Shown here: positions 54,480 through 64,000 of the stretch, one piece after another
Numbering within the stretch: position 1 is the first letter of the stretch
How the letters are laid out: the number at the start of each line of letters is the position of its first letter
NCBI RefSeq assembly: GCF_040183065.1
Contig: NW_027185501.1
Span: 1,608,501-1,672,500, forward strand
Source: Periplaneta americana
Taxonomy: Eukaryota > Arthropoda > Insecta > Blattodea > Blattidae
Direction of reading: 5' to 3'
DNA: 64,000 nt
Notes under the pieces: generated by a model
The model's database searches: none
The model's input: only the letters and a program-made list of their open reading frames with translations
What the model was told of the DNA's origin: nothing
Program-made: the position numbers and the translations under genes

Positions 54480-57122
54480 TTGGAAAAACTGGCCATCAGA
54501 CTTTTTGACAGAAGACTAGATGACAAAAGCTTCTCAACCGAATAATAACAGGCATTTCCCATAGTTATTCTGCGTTTAATTTCCTCCCGAGTGTCATTTA
54601 TATTTGTTACTGTTGCTCCAAGATATTTGAATTTTTCCACCTCTTCGAAGGACAAATCTCCAATTTTTATACTTCCATTTCGTACAATATTCTGGTCACG
54701 AGACATAATCATATACTTAGTCTTTTCGGGATTTACTTCCAACCCTATCGCTCAACTTGCTTCAACAAGAATTTCCACGTTTTCCCTAATTGTTTGTGGA
54801 TTTTCTCCTAACATATTCACATCATCTGCATAGACAAGAAGCTGATGTAACCCGTTCAATTCCAAACCCTGCCTGTTATCCTGAACTTTCCTAATGGCAT
54901 ATTCTAGAGCGAAGTTAAAAAGTAAAGGTGATAGTGCATCTCCCTGCTTTAGCCCGCAGTGAATTGGAAAAGCATCAGATAGAAACTGACCTATACGGAC
55001 TCTGCTGTAAGTTTCACTAAGACACATTTTAATTAATTGAACTAGTTTCTTGGGAATACCAAATTCAATAAGAATATTATATAAAACTTCTCTCTTAACC
55101 GAGTCATACACTTTTTTGAAATCTATGAATAACTGATGCACTGTACCCTTATACTCCTGTTTTTTCTCCAATATCTGTCGAATACAAAAAATCTGATCAA
55201 TAGTCGATCTATTATGCCTAAAACCACACTGATGGTCCCCAATAGTTTCATCTACATATGGAGTTAATCTTCTCAAAAGGATATTCGACAAAATTTTGTA
55301 CGACATCAACAAAAGTGATATTCCTCGAAAGTTACTACAGTTAGTCTTGTCCCCCTTCTTAAAAATAGTTACGATTATGGACTCCTTCCATTGTTCTGGT
55401 ACAATTTCCTTTTCCCAAATTGCAAGTACAAGTTTATAAATTTCGCTAGATACTGCCCTTCCACCCTCTTGTATTAATTCTGCTGGAATTTGATCAATAC
55501 CTGGAGACTTGTACTTTTTCAGATTTTCTATCGCAATTTCGACTTCAGAAAGTGTGGGTTCTGGTATTAATGGCTCAGCAGTTTGTATTTGAATTTCGTC
55601 TCGATCATTTCTATTTGGCCTATGTATATTTAGTAGTTGCTCATAATAGTTTTTCCATCTGTTCAGGATTGAATGAGAGTCTGCAAGCAAGTCACCATTC
55701 TCTTCCTTGATCACGTTTGCCCTTGCCTGATATCCATTTTTAAATTCCTTTATAACCTTATATAAATCTCGAATGTTTTTATTCTTACTATTTGTTTCTA
55801 CCTCATTCAGTTTTTCCTTCAAGTAATTTCTCTTTTTATTCCTAAGTGTACGACTTGCTTCCTGTCTTTCATTGAAATAATGATCTCTATTCTCCACAAT
55901 TGGATCCTGTAAGAATTTCAATTTTGCCTGTTTCCTTCTATCTACTACAATGGAACAATCTTCATCAAACCATGGTTTCTTTTTCTGAGTTTCATGATAA
56001 CCTATGCTCTGCTCAGCTGCAATTTTGATATTATCTCGGATATTGTCCCACACACTATTAACATCTAACTCTTCCCCAGCTTTGTCAGCAGTTGCTAAAG
56101 CAGCAAACCTATTTGAAATTTCAACCTGATAACGTTGCTTAGTTTCCTCGTCCTTTAATTTCAGAATATTGAATCTACTAATATTAGCTTGTTGCTCTAC
56201 TCGCTTGGCTACTGATAGTCTTTCTCTTAATTCTCCAATTACCAAATAATGGTCAGAATTACAGTCTGCCCCTCTGAAAGTTCGAATGTCTACCATACTA
56301 GTGTGCCTTCTTTTATCTACCAGGATGTGATCTATCTGGTTATGTGTCATTCCGTCTGGAGAAGTCCACGTATAATTATGTATATCCTTATGGGGGAATG
56401 TTGTACTCTTGACAATTAAATTTTTTGATGTGGCAAAGTTGACTAACCGAACTCCATTGTCATTACTACGTACGTGCAGGCTCTCTTTTCCAATAGTTGG
56501 TCTAAAAATATCTCCTCTCCTACTTTAGCATTGAAATCCCCCAATAAAACTTTCATGTGATATCTAGGTAACTGATCAAAAGTGTGTTCCAATTCCTCAT
56601 AGAAGCTATCCTTTATATCGTCGTCTTTCTCTTCTGTAGGGGCGTGAGCATTTATAACTAGGATATCGCACCATCTACCCTTAAGTACGAAATACTATAA
56701 CCTGTCACTGATAAATTCGACCTTTTTTACTGCTGATTTTATTCTTTTATGAAGAAAGAATCCTGTTCCTAATTGGTGTTTCCTTCCCCATAATACAATA
56801 AGTAATCATCTATTTGTGATATGCCATTCACATCTAACCTAACCTCTTGTACTCCCACGCAGTCTATTCTATATCTAGCTAGTTCTTTTGCTACTAATGT
56901 TACCCCTCCTGTTCTATAAAGACTAGTTACGTTCCATGTACCAAATCGTATAACTTTTTCCTTTGCTGTGGTCGTGCCGGAGAATCAGTCCCATTCCGAG
57001 GCTTACTGTTAGGTTTCGTAACAAGCTGTTTTTTTATGGTGATGGGTTGTTAGCCTTTCGCCCAACCCCCAAGCTGGAGGACCACCCCTTATCGGCTGTC
57101 CACGACTGCTTATTAAGCAAGT
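54480..57122 (-). mobile_element. RTE-like non-LTR retrotransposon, copy B (5' nearly complete, 3'-truncated)
   Basis: On the minus strand it begins with the 5' leader (about 57,122; GCCGATAAGGGGTGGTCC), followed by a decayed endonuclease (WNVTSLYRTGGVT and GVQEVRLDVNG, then multiple shifts to 56,350), a long open frame 56,350-54,752 and a final piece 54,742-54,476. Element sequence stops at SSSLLSK, before the C-terminal domain and tail. Loss of the 3' end is unusual for a LINE and implies a later deletion or rearrangement. Confidence 0.9.
54752..56350 (-). pseudogene. Endonuclease end and reverse transcriptase of RTE-like copy B
   Basis: 532 codons without a break. It contains [92 protein letters not shown] (A to V in the usual KKAYD), [14 protein letters not shown] and YADD at about 54,830. 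A TGA at about 54,751 interrupts before AIGLEVNPEKTKYM. Best preserved copy of the family in the window. Confidence 0.9.
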
Positions 57123-57640
57123 GAATAGTAAATTGAAATCAATATTTTGGTGTTTAGTATATCTCTCAGTTGCAATACAGCAAAATTAGCAGAACAAGGT
57201 TTTTAGCAATAAAATCAGAATGCTGGTTCCAAGTCAATAGATTATCCATAATTGAGGGGCGTTTTCACAAAACTCGTTATCTACATTTTTTTCGATTTTG
57301 AGGTTTTAACGTATCCTTATGTTTTTGGGTCAGGAGAATCCAATGGTGCTATCAGAATTAAGCTAAAGTTGGTAAATATATCAGTAAATTGTTGTAGAAA
57401 TGAAAGAGATTTTTCAAAACTCGGTATCTACATTTGGCGAATTTTTACAAAACTTGTTATCTACAATAGTTGGCATTAAATAAATGTTATATTACTTATT
57501 TTTCACTTGGTGGCCATGCTGGCAAATAATACTTTGTATACCGTTTTCTTTCAATGTTAGACCAGTTTGTACTGCTTCAGGATGCATTTAAATCTCAACA
57601 TTCTGTAGACTGTTGCTCAGCAGAACAAGGTTAAATAATA
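57123..57640. other. Unassigned, with short repeated motif
   Basis: TTTTCACAAAACTCGTTATC at 57,262 recurs in variant form near 57,411 and 57,438. No gene recognised. Confidence 0.5.
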
Positions 57641-57649
57641 TTAAGAAAA

Positions 57650-58200
57650 ATGAGTGAATGTGTGTCACCCAGTGCAAGAGATTCCAAGAGGCGCAAGAGG
57701 CGTTGAAGTGAACAAGAAATTCTACCTAAATATTAAAGGAATGTTGATTCTGGTAATTTACCAAATGTCACTTGTGTTCACGATCTTGACATCGAGAGCA
57801 AAAAGGTAAATAAGCATTACCCCCCGTATGATTTATGTTAAAATGACTTGATATGCTTCAGACAAAATTTTTATAACAATGATACAAAGTTGAAGCAGGA
57901 TATGTTTCTAATCAAGTACATGACAGTTGCAAACCCTGCAAGGCGAACTATCACTAAAGAGGAGAAGCGAAACAGATCTGTGACAATTTGCTACCATGTA
58001 ACAGATGAAGATGTATCATGAGTTGAGGACAGATTACAACGTCTGGCTAGAAAATATGTAATCACAGGACAAATTCCAAACGAAAATCGTGGTGGTCGGC
58101 GAAAGAATGAAAGGGTTGAAGAGCAGACAGATCAGATTAAAAGAAACATTTTGAAATACAAATGTAGCGAGGCACACTATTCCCGACGAGATACCTGCTG
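57650..58200 (+). pseudogene. Decayed ORF of an unplaced arthropod repeat-like protein
   Basis: MSECVSPSARDSKRRKRR ends at a TGA. A second block reads LICFRQNFYNNDTKLKQDMF, RSVTICYHVTDEDV, stop, DRLQRLARKYVITGQIPNEN, then GGRRKNERVEE. The pattern (a cysteine near FYN.. and GGRRKNER) recalls a family of uncharacterised arthropod proteins that are probably transposon-derived. The identification is tentative; several stops and shifts show it is inactive. Confidence 0.5.
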
Positions 58201-58529
58201 TTCTTTTTTTTTTTTTTTGTCACCTGAACTGAACTTGATTATGTGAAAACGATACGACAAGTGCATTCGGTTTGGTGGTTTGAGATGTTCTTTGTCTAAA
58301 TACAAGTATTTCAATCTAGGATTTGGTTATCTTGGGAGGTCACAGACATCTGTTCTACATGTGCACAGTTCTTACTGAAAATTAAAGCTTCCTCTGTTTG
58401 ATTAAAAAAAAATGGGAACAGTATTATAGGCTTCACAAAATGAATGCCAAAATTTTTTTTCAAATATTAAAATCGACTATCTGTTTTGACTACCAGCAAA
58501 ACCAGACACTTCCCGAAAGTCCTGATATA

Positions 58530-59192
58530 CAGGGTGTTTCATAATTCCTATTACAAACTTCTAGGGGTTGTAGAGGGGACTAAGTAGATAAAGTTTAGAT
58601 TAGGAACCCATGTCCAGATATGTATCGTTTCGATGAAAAATAAGTTTGAAGATTGAATCGATTTCACATCGCCTACTTCACTAGAAACAATGAAGATTTT
58701 CCTCCGACTCTACAGGTGTCTCATAAACAAGGTTCTTCATGTGGTCCCAAAGGAAAAAGTCGAGAGGAGTTAAATCTGGCGACCGTGATGGCTAAGGAAT
58801 TGGATCACCTCGAGCTATCTACCTTTCCCCGAATGTTTAGTGGAGACGTTCGCTGACTGCAAGAGAAAAGTATGCAGGTGCGCCATCATGTTGGAACCAT
58901 ATTTGCAGACGTAGTGGCAGTGGCAAATCTTCACATAACTCTACCAGTACCTCTTGCAGGAAGATCAAGTACCTGAAACCCGTTAGGCGGTGCGTGGAAC
59001 TACTCTTGTAGTGCACACTGGCAAGAGCTCATTGTCTCTGGTGAAGAGGGAGATGTGAAATCGATTTGATCTTCAAACTTATTTTGCATCGAAACGATAC
59101 ATTTCTGGACATGGATTAATAATAAAAATTTTATCTATTTAGTCCCTTCTACAACCCGTAGATGTATGTAATATGAATTATGAAACACCCTG
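58530..59192 (-). mobile_element. mariner-like element with about 145-bp TIRs and transposase remnant
   Basis: Starts CAGGGTGTTTCATAATTC and ends with its inverse, both flanked by TA. Similarity between the arms extends over 58,530-58,673 and 59,045-59,192. In the middle (about 58,700-58,910, minus strand) broken frames read WFQHDGAPAYFS, then NSLAITVARF and FPLGPHEE, matching the conserved second and third catalytic segments of mariner/IS630-type transposases. The N-terminus and first aspartate are missing. Confidence 0.85.
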
Positions 59193-59649
59193 TATAAAGA
59201 AGCTAATGAAATATTTTGACATACATTTATAAAAGTAAAGTGTTATACCAGGATGTGTTGAAATGGTGCACACAGAATGACAATGACAACATTGATGCAG
59301 AATATCAGGAAGGAGCTCCATACTAGCTATATATTTCATACGTCAGTATTTGTGTTATCCTGTGAAAATAGATATTTTTTGTGATTGTGTCACCAAAAAT
59401 TTGGACATCATTATCTAACAATAAAATGTGTGTATACTGTAAATAATAAAATATTATTGAGAAACACTGGTGCAGAGAACTGTAGAAAAACATTTATGCT
59501 TATTCATGGCTAAAGTGCAAATATTAATATGAAATGTAACATTTTCTAAAATTTTCAGCTTCATTGTGTAATGACAAAGCATTTGTGTTACAATAAATAT
59601 CAGTATGACACATAATAAAACAAACATTTTGGATAAATTGATACAAACC
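59193..59649. other. Unassigned sequence
   Basis: AT-rich, no repeats with clear ends. Confidence 0.45.
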
Positions 59650-59942
59650 TCATATTTCGCCATTGTCCGGCAATTTTGGTGGGAGGACAACTCTAACTTT
59701 GGAATGTCGTCTCCACCACTCATACCAGTTCACGGCGTGGTACTTCACCTGTGTGTAGATCCATGTCGCGTGTACCAAGTCGATGAATGCCATGAAAGTG
59801 ATGGCTCCCAGAGTTATAAGATGCCTGCATATTTTATTTAGAATCGACTCTGGTTGCTGGATATCTGATTGGTGAAACACATCCCCCACAACGATCCATT
59901 CTGGTATTGCCACATACGGTCTCTGTGCAAAAACTCGAACGA
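59650..59942 (-). CDS. Possible terminal exon of an unrecognised membrane protein
   Basis: The minus strand has a strong polypyrimidine tract and CTAG acceptor at 59,943-59,955, followed by 97 open codons to TGA at 59,650. The translation includes RPYVAIPEWIVVGDVF, a hydrophobic stretch HLITLGAITFMAFIDLVHAT and NWYEWWRRHSKVRVVLPPKL. Composition (tryptophan- and proline-rich, balanced codons) is unlike the random AT-rich ORFs nearby. I do not recognise the family, and no companion exon was found. It may be a real host gene on the opposite strand or chance. Confidence 0.4.
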
Positions 59943-59955
59943 CTAGAAAAAAAAA

Positions 59956-60659
59956 GCCCAGAAAAATCAATTTCAGTATAACATTTTTACTTCCTCACAA
60001 GTATTAAATTTTAATTAGCTACAATATGACTGCGTTGTAAACCAATTGAAAAAATAACATCTTTTAACTGTACACTACTGCACTTCGTTTCACTAAATAT
60101 AAAATATTCTCTGTCATTTAATTGGCGTGACCCCAGATACCTGACCCCTAATAATCGATAGTAATTGATAATTTGTTCGTGTAAGCATGGTTTCTTTAGT
60201 TATTACTTCTATGACTAGATAGCGAAGATGACAGTCAGTGTCGCCAATTGTATAGAATATATGTTAAAATGTGTTCAAATTTCAATGAAATATGTAACAC
60301 ACGGGATCTAGATTTCTGCATTTCTTACATGGAATACAAACATTTTCTTATTAATATACTGAAAGTAGTTGATTTTATATAATATTGCTATTTGTTACTC
60401 TGTAATTTGCCAATTATAGCTACATTTTACATTTTTGGCTATGATATCTATGTTTAACTATTTTTCATTTATTTTATTTTGTATTTATCATTTATATCTA
60501 TATCTGTATCTCTTATTTAGGTAGTATCTATTTGTCTGTTCTTTTTTTTTCCCTTTCCTTTTCTCATTTTCCATTTTAATTTGTATTTACACTTGTATCT
60601 GTTTCATCTCTTTTTTTTTTCATGTAATCCATGTTTTTTTTTTTTTTTTTTTTGTAAAC
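59956..60659. other. Unassigned, T-rich toward the end
   Basis: No coding or structured repeat found. Long T-runs at 60,541-60,550, 60,611-60,620 and 60,634-60,652. Confidence 0.5.
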
Positions 60660-60842
60660 GAATATCTGTACCGCCTATTGTAATTGGGGCGTTGCCCTGT
60701 TATAGGCATAAATAAATAAATAAATAAGTTAAATAAATAAATAAAGAAATAAAGAAAGAAAGAAAGAAAGGAAGAAATGAAATAAAGAAATAAAAAAAAT
60801 AAATAAATAAAGAAAAAAGAAAGAAATAAAGAAATAATCTTC
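60660..60842 (+). repeat. LINE/SINE 3' end with ATAA/GAAA microsatellite
   Basis: GGGCGTTGCCCTGTTATAGG followed by repeated AAATAAAT and GAAA units resembles the 3' end of a retroposed element. Its body upstream is not recognised. Confidence 0.6.
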
Positions 60843-62360
60843 ATTATATAATTCAAAATTTCCCCTCCAATGATTGCAAAAAAACATTCGATTTAGCGGA
60901 AAAGTGCTGATATTTTTAATTATGAAAAATAATTTACACTTAATCTACATCAACAAGCCTTACAAGAATGCATCTTTATGATAAATTCACCAAATGCACA
61001 CTGAATACACTATCACAACCACCTGTTAAATGACACACTTGCCACAATGATGACGATGCGCGAAGGGTTTCAATTTTGTACAGCACAGCACAGATCGCTT
61101 CAAGAAAGTCTACAGCATCACTTTTCATGCGTAAATAACGATATTTAAATGCATCTAATAGTCCAACCTTCAATTAATGCAGGCAATAAATAGCACTTTC
61201 ATGTGGATTGAATTATTCTGTCAGCTTACACTAAAACTATTTCGGCAAAAATATTGCTGGTACAGTATGTTTTGAATATGGTAGAGGCATTATAATAAAA
61301 TACGTGTTATTTCTAGCTTTCCCCCTAAAAAAGAGCAGAACTACTGTCGCGATGCTATTTGCCATTAGAAGAGACAATTTTATTCGAACACATTATCACA
61401 ACACAAATTGTATTCTGAACATTTCACAGAAGATTGCTTCTGGAAATCACATGAAGACGACGCAGTCTCATCTCTCTTTAATTTTCCAGAACATTTTATG
61501 TGGATAGGTTCATTGTTCAAACAAGTTAAATTCACATAGACCTAATTTCAATTGACTTGAAATTCATCATTTAAAAATATATTTAGTAGAATTTCTTTTT
61601 TTCAACCGTCTTGGGTTAAGGTGTTTCCATGGGTATTATATGAAAAATCATATAATGTTATTTTCTGTGAAATATGTAAAGAATTTTTTAGCAACATCAA
61701 TTAAAATTTCCTCGGACTTTTGTGCAGAACTGCCCTTCAAATATTTCAAAAAGTCGACGCCTATTCTATCCATCATTCAATCGGCATCGAAGCTGCTTGC
61801 CTTGGGTTCAGAGACAAGTAGGCCTACAGTATGACAAGTACAGATCGACTGAAGTTTTCAACTTGACATTTATCAGTTGAAGTCGTCATACCGACCGTAT
61901 TACGAATTGTTCGACACAAAGATGTGAAATTCATTGCAGCACACTTCAACATCAGCGTTATGGGACCCCCTCTGCCCTTGAGAATATTATAACCCAGTTA
62001 CCGAAATCTGTGCCGATGACTGCAAGAGGTGTCAATATACACAGTGACGTGATGTCTAGCATGAGATGGGGAGAGGTACCACTTGCCAGCCACAATGCCA
62101 AGGATCTTGTTACACCGTACCTGCAATACAAACATTCCTACAAAGTTACTGTAAGAAAGAAAGGCAATAGATGCGTAGCTTTGTGTAATAATGCGGCTGT
62201 AAAGTACTAGGCCTACAACGCGGTTAAGTCACTGTATTTTTATCAATATCAGCAGTCATATTTATAGGCTTACTAATAGCTTGTGCAGCAAATGCTACAA
62301 ACGAAGTTCATTAAAATTAAAATTAAAATTATTCAAATTTATTCCCAATGAAGAATACCA
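60843..62360. other. Unassigned sequence
   Basis: Several short ORFs (60-67 codons) on both strands without family features. An AAATT repeat lies at 62,312-62,335. Confidence 0.45.
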
Positions 62361-62368
62361 GACATTTT

Positions 62369-62803
62369 GGAAGTCCCTATCCTAAGCAAGATTAATTCAG
62401 TCTCTACCATCATATCCCACCTTACTCAAATCGATTTTAATATTATTCTCCCATCTACGTCTGCCTCCCTCAAGGTCTTTTCCCTTCAGGTCTTCCAATT
62501 AACACTCTATACCATTTCTAGATTAACCCATATGTGCTACATGCCCTGCCCATCTCAAACGTCTGGATTTAATGTTCCTAATTATGTCAGGTGAAGAATA
62601 CAATGCGTGTAGTTCTGCGTTGTGTAACTTTCTCCATTCTCCCATAATTTCATCCCTCTTAGCCCCAAATATTTTCCTAAGCATCTTATTTTCGAACACC
62701 TTTAATCTCTGTTCCTCTCTCAAAGTGAAAATCCAAGTTTCACAATCATAAAGAACAACCGGTAGCATAATTCTTTTATAAATTCTAACTTTCAGCTTTA
62801 AAT
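62369..62803 (-). pseudogene. RTE-like fragment C (C-terminal domain)
   Basis: The minus strand reads LKVRIYKRIMLPVVLYDCETWIFTL, FENKMLRKIFGAKRDEIMGEW, and RRLRWAGHVAHMG, the C-terminal region of the RTE-like family. It starts almost exactly where copy B at 54,480 stops, and ends about 80 bp before the family's 3' terminus (at TAGGGACTT). Same strand as B but on its 5' side, so the order is permuted. Confidence 0.85.
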
Positions 62804-63596
62804 ATCTATACCATACCGCCATTAAATATATGGAGAAGACCCATACCACATGACTAATATGTATAAAAATATTTCACTTTAATGACAATATTGTTACCTT
62901 ACGTAAGTTTTGTATAGACTACTATATAGCCGTCACTCAGTAAATATTATAGAAATGAAGATCTAACTTCAGATATTCTTTACGCCTTATATAACCCCAA
63001 AAGGTTTCACTTTCATATCATCAATAAAGCATTATTCTGTATAATTGGTGAGAAATACATCATGGCATTAACTATAATAATATTTCATTTTTAATGGTAA
63101 TAATGTCATCAAACATTCTTAAGTTTTGTAGTTTTTAATATCAAATACACAGACAACTGTACTCAGAAAATTACACACCAGAGAATCTTCTTTTTAGTAA
63201 GTCTTGAAGTTTTTAATAACCAATACTACAGAAACGTACAGAAAACGTTACACAAATGAAGCTCGACATATTGGCATTATGTCAGCCATCTGAACTGTTA
63301 GCAATCCTGCAGGTCATAGCCTTCGTGTGATATTGTTTATTGTAGTATGTTTGTGTTTTGTTTTGTTTTGTTTTATTCTGAAAGGGCCAATACCTATTTC
63401 TCAAAACTGACGATAGATGGATTTTGGAAAATAGGAAAATGATGTAGGAAAATTGACATTTCACTAAAAATTACTATTTTTCTGAAAAAATTTGGGTTCC
63501 AAGCTTCAAAATGAGGGGTCATTTATTAAAATCCGTTCAGCCATTTTCCTGTAATTTCCATTACCAGTTCAAATTATATTTATATAGATTATATCC
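62804..63596. other. Unassigned sequence
   Basis: AT-rich. Two loosely similar segments with TAACTATAATAATATTTCA- and GTAAGTTTTGTAT-like motifs occur around 62,865-62,920 and 63,070-63,140. No gene. Confidence 0.45.
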
Positions 63597-63900
63597 TAGC
63601 CGCCACAGTGGTCTAGCGGCTAGAGCGTTGGTCTTATAATCCTGTCAATTCGGGTTCGATCCCTGGCGTACCCCTGTGTGTTGGTCCAGGTAACAAAGAG
63701 GTTTTCTCCGGGAGCTCTGGTTTCGAACAAATCTCCATCATCATCTCATTTCATCATGGATGTAGCATAGACTAGCCTTCTATGTTGCACTCTGGGCAAC
63801 GACTGTGTCGGTAAATTGGTCTACATAATTGGCTCAGGGTTGCTGGATTGTGACCAGTACTAGTCGCCGATTTGCAAGTTACATGTAGTCTAAAACTACT
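63597..63900 (+). mobile_element. tRNA-derived SINE (family 5)
   Basis: A-box AGTGGTCTAGCGGCTAGAG and B-box GGGTTCGATCCC in a tRNA-like head with a CTTATAAT anticodon-loop-like segment, then a body with GTTTTCTCCGGGAGCTC. No acceptor-stem pairing, so not a tRNA gene. 3' limit uncertain. Confidence 0.7.
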
Positions 63901-64000
63901 AATAATCGCAATAGACCTATTCTGAATGAAATTCCACGAAAGTATGAGGCATTTATATTACTTACACCTTTGAATTGTATATGTGCTTAACCTATAAAGT

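Noticed and set aside
58653..58856. 67-codon plus-strand ORF
   Set aside because: Shadow of the antisense mariner transposase remnant and its TIR.
60976..61173. Minus-strand ORF with a helical start (LLDAFKYRYLRMK)
   Set aside because: It looks protein-like but has no clear splice sites, start context or recognised family. Too weak to annotate.
1..64000. CRISPR arrays, bacterial operons, rRNA genes, viral genomes
   Set aside because: No direct-repeat/spacer arrays, Shine-Dalgarno-linked gene clusters or rRNA motifs were seen. Repeats are transposons, satellites and microsatellites.

Overview
This is eukaryotic DNA, almost certainly from a large, repeat-rich insect genome. It has GT-AG introns of several kilobases, AT-rich noncoding sequence, RTE-like, I/Jockey-like, CR1/Jockey-like and R2-like non-LTR retrotransposons, a Penelope-like element, tRNA-derived SINEs and hAT, PIF/Harbinger, mariner and pogo/Tigger DNA transposons. 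The retrotransposon families most resemble those I know from cockroaches and termites (a Periplaneta-like blattodean is my best guess). That assignment is inference from family resemblance and was not tested by a search.

The only host gene I can name is the largest subunit of RNA polymerase I (Polr1A), on the + strand from 6,571 to 52,435. Nine exons are readable. Exons 1-7 (6,571-34,726) join in phase and give about 300 residues of clamp and zinc-binding sequence, apart from a one-base deletion in exon 7. Exons 8 and 9 (51,531-52,435) encode much later parts of the protein. About 300 residues including the catalytic aspartate loop are missing between exons 7 and 8, and about 180 between exons 8 and 9. 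The exon phases are incompatible at exactly these two joins, so the locus is a decayed copy, a rearranged gene, or an assembly with lost segments.

Nearly everything else is transposon sequence inside or around the introns. Region by region: 1-600 tandem repeats; 1.76-4.9 kb RTE-like LINE copies; 7.0-8.0 kb LINE remnant; 8.9-12.0 kb an RNase H LINE interrupted by a twin-primed LINE and a SINE; 12.0-14.8 kb a second RTE-like LINE; 14.9-15.2 kb MITE; 16.3-17.8 kb TIR element; 18.5-19.7 kb Penelope-like element with a hammerhead ribozyme; 19.8-20.8 kb hAT derivative; 20.9-21.7 kb SINEs; 24.8-26.8 kb nested DNA elements; 27.8-29.2 kb MITEs; 29.5-33.4 kb CR1/Jockey-like LINE; 35.5-37.0 kb R2-like LINE; 37.0-38.5 kb head-to-head RNase H LINE pieces; 38.6-40.5 kb Jockey remnant and a solo LTR in an ATT microsatellite; 41.2-44.1 kb SINEs and a long-TIR element with internal tandem repeats; 45.4-47.8 kb an almost intact pogo/Tigger-type transposase; 48.8-50.8 kb mariner and Harbinger derivatives; 54.5-57.1 kb RTE-like LINE on the minus strand; 57.6-59.2 kb decayed ORF and a mariner-like element; 59.6 kb onward mostly unassigned, with one possible minus-strand exon, another RTE-like fragment and a SINE.

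Many insertions are dated relative to each other by nesting and by target-site duplications readable in the sequence. There are no bacterial-type operons, CRISPR arrays, true tRNA genes or rRNA genes.
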